Origin: Terana coerulea
Taxonomy: Eukaryota > Basidiomycota > Agaricomycetes > Polyporales > Phanerochaetaceae
Direction: 5' to 3'
Assembly (NCBI GenBank): GCA_024811115.1
Contig: JAKOGH010001085.1
Location: 152,558 to 216,557 of the forward strand
DNA length: 64,000 bases
Shown: positions 55,418 to 64,000 of the stretch, piece by piece
Position numbering within the stretch: position 1 is the stretch's first letter
How the letters are laid out: every line of letters begins with the position of its first letter
Notes under the pieces: model-generated
Database searches by the model: none
What the model was told of the DNA's origin: nothing
Seen by the model: only the letters and a program-made list of their open reading frames with translations
Position numbers and translations under genes: made by a program

Positions 55418-57863
55418 TGGACCACCACTTCGTCGGCGCTGATGCCTCCGCTAGCCAGTTCTGCTAAGACTTCATGCCTGCAGCGGTAGCCTTCGGCTGA
55501 TATACCACGGATCGATTTCAGTCAGGTTCATTCGGCAGGCTCAGTCAAGGAGATGGGAGAACTACTTGTGAGTGCACTCCGCTTTTCAGGCGTGAACCGT
55601 ACACGGGCACTCTGACGGAGTATTCTGCCAGATTCGAGCTGTCGAGAAGTTCAAGCTTTGTGAGTATGAGGCTATATGCCTCGAAAACAAAGCGGGCTGC
55701 TAAACCAGTGGCAACCAACGACCCGACAAGCCGCCCGACCATTGGGTCAGAAGACAAGACTGTGCGCGGGAGAACACTGAGAATCTCTGTTCACCGATTG
55801 CTGCTAGAAGACGTCCGGCGAAGGCGGAAGGGACGAAAAGACGACAAAGCGTCAGCCGAATACTATGATTTCATGAACGCATGTATGGGAGTTGAGCTTT
55901 TCCTCTCCGACAATGCAGATCCTTTTGAAGACCCCCCTCCAGACAGCTCAGAGGACGGCTCGCGCGAGTACATCAATCGGCCGTAGCTCGAGCCAGAGTG
56001 CAAGCCCATCACGTATCAAATCTCAACATTTGCCCAGTTCGCCTGCCTCTGTGCCAGCAGCCTCGCCTCATAGAGCGGACAAGACTTCGCAACCAAGTGG
56101 GCGACACCATCGTGCGAATCCCTGAATTGGAATCATTGTTATCCAGAGTAGATTTGGAAGAAAGTTAGGGCACTAACGCGAAGTGACGCCCTCCTGTCTC
56201 AAGCTCAGGACACGCGCTCTCATTTTCAAAGACTATTGAAGGAAGGAATGGCTGCTCGGGATACCATCATGGCTCACGCCCCAGGCTCAGTTCGCTCGAC
56301 AACCCCGTCTGTTCCTCTTCCAGCTTGTCCTTATTGGTCGTTTTGCTCGTTTGCTTCGTTGGGACCGGTCGGGGTTGTGGTCACCGAGCGATTTGACTAC
56401 GTGGCGAACCCTCAGCATTTGGCTGAGTTTCTTTGGCAATACGGGCAGCTGACGGAGTTGCAACGTACGGAATCCGACGGTGCGCGTCAGCCGGGCGAAG
56501 GAACGGGAAACTTTCAGGAGCGCTGTACAGCACTTCATCTATGCTATGGATGCAGGACGCGAAGGGCGTTCGACCGACACGCAGATTACCCAACGTCGAA
56601 CGCACACTTGACGACACTGGCAGCTATCCGACATGGAAAGTGCATGTTAAGAACCGGACGGCAAACACTTCCACTCATCTCATTGTCAACCGGCCATTTT
56701 CCTCCGTACCAAGAATGTTCTGTTGCGCTACCCGTGCCTACATCACGTACAATCTCCTCGCTGACCGGGTGGTGTTCTTCGAAGGATGCGTGGGCGGATG
56801 TGCAGTCCGGGCATATGGGCTGAATGGACGATGTATGAGCACTTGACTAAGCATAAGGTGCCACATTTACCGACTGTGCTGTATGGTGGCGATGTACCGA
56901 CAAAATCAACGGATATGGATGTCACTCAGGCAGACGATGAGTTGCAGGTGAACAAATATGAAATCCTCAGCGAAGCCCAGAAGACTTGTAGTCAAGTCTA
57001 CGCCCGTCAGCGGATGTATTGTGGCACGCGACGGAAGTTGCACTCAATGAACATGTTCACCATCGCATCGTCCAAGACATTGCATATCTGCTGGAAACAG
57101 CAGTCAACAAACGGGAATTTGTAAAAGCTTTGCGAGATGTTCTCGTTAGTAAGTGTCTTCAGACATCTGCAGAGAATTTACTAGGCTTAGCTTTGTCACC
57201 ACCAGCTATCACGGGTACGTATGAAGATGCACACCTCTTACATCGCTGACCTCGAGCTACGGAACGTCATGCTGACCGCCGAAGGCAATGCGATCTTGAA
57301 TGACTGGGATCACACAGGTCCATGAGACGTGGAGATATACCGTGTTGTAAGTGCTCCGCAGCAGTAGACTATGGATAATACTTACTGCACATTGTAGGGA
57401 ACCTGGCGGTTTATGTCCATAGCGCTCCTCTCGCAAACAGATAAAGCTCGTGACTTCACCGATGATCTCGAGTCAGTCTTTGAATCCTCATATATAGCAC
57501 AGCGAAGCACTACGCTTTAACAAATCAACAAGCTGTTGTGGACTCTTTTGACAACTTCTCTGTTGACCGCGAAAGGATATCACTTTGGAGAGAGCCACAA
57601 AAGGGCATTTCTCAGTTTTGGGGATGCTGCTGAGATTGACATTCAGTGCGCTCCGGCTGAAGGAGATGCTGCTCAATCTCAGCTCCTCTTGGAACAAATA
57701 TCAGCAAGCGAGGATATTGAAATCCGCAGGCGATCACAGAACGGCCAATAACCTGTCAGATGATGAGCTCGCAATATTTGAACTGGCAACGCAACCCACG
57801 TACTGGCTAGAACGGATAGCCGCTGGCCTCGAACAAGATGGTTGGCCTGATCACACTGTTTAA
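55418..57863 (+). pseudogene. FunK1-type fungal protein kinase, decayed copy A
   Basis: Fragments in all three frames follow the order of agaric FunK1 kinases: GADASASQF near the start; VVTERFDYVANPQHLAEFLW (56380-56440); YPTWKVHVKN with a following RPF motif (56620-56700); VPHLPTVLYGGDV (56860-56890); HHRIVQDIAYLLETAV with KREFVKALRDVLVS (57060-57150); ELRNVMLTAEGNAILNDWD in the catalytic-loop/DFG-like position (57255-57310); and TWRFMSIALLSQTDKARDF (57405-57460). Stops and frame changes separate most blocks. Some could be introns or assembly indels, but TAA/TGA codons within conserved blocks argue for decay. It is tail-to-tail with copy B. Confidence 0.7.
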
Positions 57864-58145
57864 ACAGCTTCAGGCAGCAATGGCCGTGACGCCAAGTCCC
57901 ACAGCTCTGCTCAGCATAGAGATGGCTTGCATAAAAGGAAAGCTGACGATGATTTAGGCGATCATATCCAGGAGCATGGGGGTGAGGGAGGGACGTTGAG
58001 AAGATCAAAAAGGCTGAGAGGGCGTAAGGATTAGAGTTGTCCATGGGTGGAAAACTGTCATCAATAGCTCGTTTCAATACGAGCATTACCCCTCCGTATG
58101 CAATTCTCATATATTGCACAATATAATAATGTCCATTCATTGATA

Positions 58146-60600
58146 TCATCGCCTGTACTCATCCCTAGAGGCATGTTTCCTCCTTTTGACCCGAGTTTGG
58201 TCTCCGTCTTTCTGTAACTCCAAATATGTGGACTTTCGCCTCTTTGTCGTGGTTCGTCCAGTGTGCTGAGAGGACCTAGCGCTGTCAGTGATGTGCCTTG
58301 TCACTTGCTGTCTGTGTTGCTGCTTCGTGCATCCGATTGCCCTCCTGGCCTTGTGAGCGAGGCAGATACTGATCCGGCACAGCATCATTCATTGGCCATG
58401 ACTCCAAATCTGACAAAGCAGCGTCGCACTTCTCGACTCAAAAGACGCACTCTTGACATCCGGCGATAGTATCGGTATTGCCTTGATAATACTTATCCTA
58501 ACACTTGGCCAAGTCACAGAGAAGTTACTTGAGGGGCTTGGATTTGAATTGCAGTTCAGGAATATTGATATCTACGGTCTCGAGAAAACTGCACTTGCCT
58601 TGTCCGCCTGTTGTGAGTTTGGTGATTTCCTCACCTTCGCCACTCATTGAGGTCTTCACTCTGTGCCTGTACTTGTCGAAAATGCTCATGGAGAAGTTCG
58701 GTGTAAATGTTTGCAGTAGTGCACTGCAAGAAAGACAACAATCCAGAAGATTGATTCAAACTTGTCTGAGATGGTGTGTTGTTTCCTGGGATTACGAAGG
58801 AGTGCCACTGGCAGGAATTGCCATGTCACCTAGAAGAGCATGAGTTCAAGTTAGCCTCAAGTGTGAGTTCGTCAAGGAGGAGGAAGACGCCAAGGTATGT
58901 ACAATAAGTACCGGTAGGATAGGGTCACTGGGTATGATGGGCTCGGTCTTTGCTTGCATGGCTCCAGTTACCAACTGTTCCACAAGGTTTGCCATTGCTT
59001 GCCATTGTGTGCGACAGGCTTTCTACGCTCAAGTTGCGATGCAACATCTTGCCAGAGTCACGTGCCTTGCCCAGGCCTGGATATCAAAGTGGCTGGTTAG
59101 ACTAGACGTGAGAAAATGAGCTGAGACTCACATAAGAACACGTCCCTCGCCACAATGATCAGAGTCCTTGATTGTGTGAAGGAGTCGATAGGATATGATA
59201 GATCATGTGCGAAGCGTTCATGCCCCCACAAAATAAATCGGCGAGGGTGGGGTTCGCCATTCCTCTGGCCTGTTCAATAAAACATCGCTGAGAGTAGCTT
59301 GCCACTTTCCATCGTTGATAATGTCTCCTCCACATCAAACAACTGGAAGGTGTAGAACCGAGTGGCTAGCTAAGGTAGCGATAGTGTTGATTTTGCTTAA
59401 AGAGCTCGCACCACTAGGCCGCCAGCGATCTCATACGATAGCATGGTTTTCTCTTTTGACATTGTTGGCGAGGAAAGCCCGCGTAGCGTGGCTGCACGGC
59501 GAAGGCATCTGGTAGAAAGCTTGGCAGACTAAATATTCGTCTGAGGTTTCACTGTTTGGAATAAGCATCCTGTATACCGTGTATCCGCTATCTGTCCAAA
59601 CATCAGCCATCACAACAAGTGTCAATGAAGGGACCTTCTTGTTTGCCACGCCCCCCAGGAACCGACAGACGGAGCGCTTGAAGATGCTCCACTCTTTGGT
59701 AGTCGCGAATGGAGACTGTCGAATCCCAGCTGTGAGTTTTGTTGCTCACCATATGCAGCAAATCACTAGAGAAATTCTGCAAGCAGCTTTGGCTGTGCAA
59801 CATAGTTGAACAATGTGCTGACAGCGCCGCCGGAGTGGTCCCAGCGGATGAAACGAGCCCGATCCCGAGGAATGAAGATTTGGAAGAGGTACTTGAGATG
59901 CTGAGATGCGAACTGGTCTTACGCGTATGCAGTGAGTTGCCCTCATGCCAACTGGGCATTTGTGCCCTTCCACTTGCAAAGAGGTAGGTTTGGATAGTCC
60001 TTGTGCCCCTCAGGATTATCCATAGGATACCAGTCCCGTAGCCGTCAGTCTCAATCTTCGCTTCCAGGATGGTATGTGAGTGTTCGGGGTTGTGAGCTTC
60101 CAATTTCACGGTCTTGGGATTGCCAATTTGCTCTCTTGGTAATAGTGCTCGAAATCCTATGTCGGGCTTGAGGTCTGTGGAGTCATCTGACTTGCTGTAT
60201 GACTTATACACACAAAGTCCGGAGGTAAGGTTGGCATGTTGGATGCTTATGATCTTTGATAAATAGATTCGGACGATCGAGCAGATATTAGACTTGAGTA
60301 ATAACAATAATGACTTACCAGAGGGTCGTACAGATCAGCCTCAACTTTCGTTCCTATGGCTCCTTCAAAGTTCGCTGGTAGAAGTGGGCCCAGGGGCCTC
60401 ATCTATCAAGTCTGCCACGAACCCCGCAGGAGGATAAATTCCGCCCCACAGGCCTCGCATCTCCCTCGTCATAGTGTAGACGCTGTTCCAGTGCTGAGTT
60501 GAGCACTGCAGCATACGGCGTGCCTCTATACACGATACAGGGCTCGGAAGCCATAAGCAGGAGGGAAAGGGAAGGGAGGGAATTCTTTCGCAGCGCAACC
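58146..60600 (-). pseudogene. FunK1-type fungal protein kinase, decayed copy B
   Basis: Minus-strand fragments in the FunK1 order: RGLWGGIYPPAGFVADLID (about 60400-60460), SDDSTDLKPDIGFRALLP (60130-60200), RARFIRWDHSGGAVSTLFNY with VAQPKLLAEFL (59770-59860), SDEYLVCQAFYQMPSP with GHATR-like sequence (59470-59560), WIVVFLAVHY (58715-58750) and a basic Lys/Arg tail (VKRRKHASRDEYRR, 58146-58190). Nearly every block is interrupted by stops or frame changes. Alignment with copy A is loose, so this is probably an older or independently decayed copy. Less than 300 bases separate the two tails. Confidence 0.6.
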
Positions 60601-62469
60601 GTCAGCCCCACAGCTTAGAGGACCGCCTTGACTGCTGCGTGGTGGGTGGCCTTGTTGACGACACTATTGTCAGTGGCCGAGATATGTCACCGAAAGGGAT
60701 GGGGCCCCTTCACTTTCACCTCTGCATGCTTCCTTCATAACAATAGCCATATACTCAATATTGGCAGGCCAACAGTGAAGCTTTTTCTGAGCAGTTCCAT
60801 GTATGCTGTGAGCAGTTCCTGAAGCTTGAAGGCTCGACGCATCACTGTCAAACTGCGGATAATGCCACGATGCAAGGCTGTCGTGTCGCCCGGTCGCCGT
60901 AGCGGGTTGCTCCTGGTTGCCCAAACAATTAAAATATTCCCAGTGCCTGTTCTAAACCGTCCGCTTAAGCGAGCGAAAATGCAAGATGATGGGTTAACAT
61001 ACATTTCTGAGAGCGTAGCGCGAACCATTATGCACCAACGATGTATGATTCTTTGTAAATCTCTGCTGCCAACCTGTATTTGGGAATACTCGGCATGAGT
61101 GCAGTGCCTCACAATTACAGCACAAGTGCCCATGTGAGCTATTTCCTATTCGGTTAAGTATCGCCTTGCTGGCGTTCCTGTTACCAGAAATTCCGAGATT
61201 CTGAGTAAAATACTTAAATACATCGGAGGCCTACTTCGTAAGCCTTGATTCAGCTGGGATACTAGGAGTATGTGAGGCTTGAGTTGTAGTACGCTGGTAA
61301 TGTGAAGTACCAGGGCTGTTAGTACGCAAGCTTTACTTAATTTGTAAAAACACGCTTGGGTCAGTGCTCAACGTGCTCGTGAATTTGACAATTAAATACA
61401 TTAATTTAACTGTGCACAACTTATCGAGTATTTAAGAGCCTTGGTTAGCTCGCAATAACGAGTGTTACCGGATTCTGCCGCATAAGCAATATCATGATGA
61501 GTATTTGTGGTCACACTAGGGCTAGTGTTGCCGTGACCTGACTGGAAAGTCGCAAGTCATCAAAGTCAAGTCACACCGCGGTCAAGTCACGTCAATTCAT
61601 TGGCTGGTGCGTCGGCTTGACTCGGCTTCGACTTGACTTGTGACTGCAGTCGCGACTGCATCCCGAATTGGAAGGTACTGGTCACCCTTGGCGCAAATCG
61701 TGCTTTACAGCCCTCAAACGAGATAAAATACTCGCTGAACCCATTTAACATCATTTTCATACATTTGTCATTTATTATATACCCTTTTGCTGCCGCGAGA
61801 GCGTGCAACAAGTGAGACTGCGAACGTCAGCTTTAGGCGCCCACCGGGAGCTGGTGCGCGGATCAGCATTATTAGCGCCGCACGTTGATGGAGAAGTCGG
61901 TGCCATCTCCGACGTTTGCATTCGAATTTCACGTCCCTGCAGCCATACTATGTGGGTAGAGATACTAGGACACGTCATGAATAATCCATAGAGCATTCAC
62001 CCACCCCGAAAATACAGGTATGTGGCCCAAAGGCTGCGGAACTCACTCTGAAGTCTGTCGGGGACTGGCTGAAGTCGACTGAAGTTGCAGTCAAGTTGAT
62101 CGGGAACGACTTGACTTGACTTGACTGTCCCAAAAGGATCAGTCATCAAAAGTCAAGTCACAGTCAATTCAATTCAAGTCACGGCAACACTAACTGGGGC
62201 CCTTTTTGGAGTTAATGAAGCGCCAAACGCGGGGATGGCCGATGCTGGGCCGGTGCTGCGGCATAATGAACAGATGGAGATGGACAGCAGCGCGGCCTTT
62301 CTCTCAACTTCCACCTCTGCGCAGCCTTCGCTGGCCGTTGCTAGAAGCCTTTCCCATCGACTCCTCCTTTTCTGCATCCTCCTCGCCTACTATCTCGTAT
62401 TCGGATTGAACATTGAATTACTCTGTACTTTGTCTAACTTCTACTAGAGCCCCATCCCTGGGATAATCT
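60601..62469. other. Intergenic, transposon-rich
   Basis: No supported gene. The second half is the 670 bp element at 61523-62192. The stretch 60800-61500 is AT-richer and unassigned. Confidence 0.4.
61523..62192. mobile_element. hAT-like non-autonomous element, 670 bp, GTCAAGTC-rich
   Basis: The ends are inverted copies TAGTGTTGCCGTGAC(C/T)TGA. They are flanked by ACTAGGGC (61515-61522) and ACTGGGGC (62193-62200), an 8 bp target duplication with one transition. Both subterminal parts carry many copies of GTCAAGTC/GACTTGAC in both orientations, as subterminal transposase-binding arrays do in hAT elements. No transposase frame. Confidence 0.82.
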
Positions 62470-63834
62470 ATGTCTTCCAACGCCCGTTATGCCCCCATAC
62501 CCAATCCGCACGCCGACCCCGACGCGCAGCACGAAATGGAGGCTGCTTTCCTCGACTCGGATGACGAGGAAGACGACCAGCCTCTGATAAGATCCAACAA
62601 TACGAGAAACGGCTACAGTTCATTGCCGAACGCTGAACCAGCATCTCCACTCGCAGTGCATACGCCGTCCTCAAACGCTCCTTACGACTTCGAAAGAGTC
62701 GACTACGATGCGGACTGGGCCCAACCGCCTCCTGGGTCACCTCCGGCGGCGACTCAGTTCTTCCAGGTAGGGGCCAACGGCAACTCCAACGGCGTCATAC
62801 CGGACCTTTCCAGCGTTGCAGGCGTCGCGAGAGATGCCCGAAGGAGGACTGGCGGATGGATCAGACGGGTGCTTCCTCAGACGGTGGCAGAGAGGTTGGG
62901 TGTAGGGCGTGGTCCTGTCCAAGGCGCTGTCGGTGGTGGCACATCAAACGATGGGGTGTTCGCCAACGTCAGCGCGAAGCCATCCGGGCCCAGACGAGTT
63001 ACTGAAGGTGAGCAAACTTGTACCCTGACCTTTTCTCGCATGTGAGCCGTGCATTGACATACAATCCAGGAGATAACACATACCTTGTCCCAGAAGAGAC
63101 CCAGAAGGATGCACCGCCATCTTACGCTTCCGCTCAAGCTGATGCAGTTCCCGCGTACTGGGAAACAACAATTCACGCTCCTTCCACTGGGTCTGGTCCC
63201 GGTGACGTGATGATTGATTCTCTACCCACCGGATCTGTGTTCTCGTTCCTCTGGAACATGCTGGTGTCGATATTCTTCCAGTTCATCGGCTTCCTGCTCA
63301 CATATCTGTTACACACAACCCACGCCGCCAAACTGGGGTCTCGTGCCGGCTTTGGCATCACTCTCATCCAGTACGGCTTCAGGCTTCGTGGACAAGCGGA
63401 GGAGTGGAGGAAGGACCCGGCTGATGTGGACGGCTGGGGCTGGCAGTCAGCGTCGCCGCAGCCAGGAGACGCAGTTTCTCCCGCACCAACCTTTAGTACA
63501 GCAGCAGAAGCCGAGGAGTACTACGCGAAGCTCATCGTCAACGGAACGGAATGGCCGTCCAGTATGCCCTCGACCAGCACAATCGAAGCGGGTAGCTTTT
63601 GGGGAGATGCTACTACGGAGTGGGTGTCGTTCTTCTTGATGACAGTCGGTGAGTATATCTATACCATCGATTCATGGAAATATGCTGATCTGTCCACACA
63701 GGGTGGTTCGTTCTTCTGACATCCCTGCTCAGCTTTGGCGAGTGAAGCGCTGGGAAAGAGGCATATTGTCGTCCACCCCATCATCCCTGCCTGGCGCCGC
63801 GCCGACCCCTCGATCGGCGTGTTCCAACGCTTGA
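62470..63834 (+). CDS. Bsd2/NDFIP-family membrane adaptor, C-terminal frame uncertain
   Basis: Bsd2-type proteins recruit Rsp5/Nedd4 ubiquitin ligases to membrane cargo such as metal transporters. The start MSSNARYAPIPNPHADPD precedes an acidic stretch (FLDSDDEEDDQPL). A PPxY ligase-binding motif (APPSYASAQADAVPAYWETT) follows, then two closely spaced membrane segments (VFSFLWNMLVSIFFQFIGFL; THAAKLGSRAGFGITLIQYG) and a third (WVSFFLMTVG, then WFVLLTSLLSF). Introns lie at about 63008-63069 and 63651-63701. After LLSF the frame breaks at the T run 63734-63736. Adding one T gives WRVKRWERGIL and a stop at 63834. Alternatively, dropping the T of the TGA at 63742 opens a frame (HIVVHPIIPAWRRADPSIGV) that runs to the window edge. 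Confidence 0.78.
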
Positions 63835-64000
63835 ACATGCTGCGTACGGGCCTTGCCATCCCTTACTACCCCGGCGTTGCTCATACTTTGGACTCGGGAG
63901 CCAACGACGCCGATGAGGATGACGACGGCGGCGAACCCCGAGGACAGTACGTTATCCCCGTGGATCCCAATAATCCTGAGGCGACCGATCGACTGGCTAG
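63743..64000 (+). other. Open frame running off the window end
   Basis: The frame reading HIVVHPIIPAWRRADPSIGV, MLRTGLAIPYYPGVAHTLD and an acidic stretch (DADEDDDGGEP) stays open to base 64000 and looks protein-like in composition. It may be the true C terminus of the Bsd2-like protein if the local break is a 1-base insertion, or an exon of something else. I do not recognise it. Confidence 0.35.

Noticed and set aside
61560..62180. GTCAAGTC repeats considered as a CRISPR-like or satellite array
   Set aside because: Spacing is irregular, both orientations occur, and the stretch is bounded by inverted ends and an 8 bp duplication, so a transposon explains it.

Overview
The window looks like nuclear DNA of a filamentous basidiomycete, probably an Agaricomycete. 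Most genes are split by many short introns of about 47-65 bases with GT(A/G)NGT donors and CTNA-type branch points. The gene set also fits: an expanded secreted sedolisin family, FunK1-type fungal kinases, and basidiomycete-style disordered proteins. Genes lie on both strands with short convergent or divergent spacers. I see no operon, CRISPR array or rRNA, and no tRNA I could support.

Layout. 1-2131: no supported gene. 2132-10566: a small disordered protein, EMC10, a doubtful short gene, and a B-box/DUF2009 protein. 10567-13327: the NSF ATPase Sec18. 14705-24659: three tandem sedolisins (S53 tripeptidyl peptidases). 24797-25944: a Tls1/C9orf78-type splicing factor. 26444-33909: five tandem GNAT-fold acetyltransferase genes, one of them dead, with a 380 bp inverted-repeat element between copies 3 and 4. 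34143-35292: a phosphatidylserine-decarboxylase-family protein with an N-terminal PSDC region, convergent with the GNAT array. 37026-51279: a dense housekeeping block with a Barentsz/CASC3-like protein, dynein light intermediate chain, TIP41, a SAP-like protein, a DJ-1/PfpI protein, a disordered protein, TFIIB and RRS1. 51280-62469: a transposon-rich island holding an Old Yellow Enzyme, two decayed FunK1 kinases in tail-to-tail orientation, and three non-autonomous inverted-repeat elements. Two of those have recognisable 8 bp target duplications. 62470-end: a Bsd2/NDFIP-like membrane protein.

Functionally, EMC10 and Sec18 act in ER membrane-protein insertion and vesicle fusion. TFIIB, Tls1, the Barentsz-like protein and RRS1 cover transcription, splicing/mRNA fate and ribosome assembly. 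The sedolisins are secreted acid peptidases. The GNAT array next to a PSD/PsiD-type decarboxylase could be an amine-making and amine-acetylating neighbourhood, which is inference only.

Caution: at least eleven genes, including ones expected to be essential, carry single-base insertions or deletions at short homopolymers that break otherwise well-conserved frames. Uncorrected assembly indels explain this better than mass pseudogenisation, so the affected genes are annotated as real, with the break stated. Exon limits were placed by eye from splice signals and family knowledge. No database search was possible.
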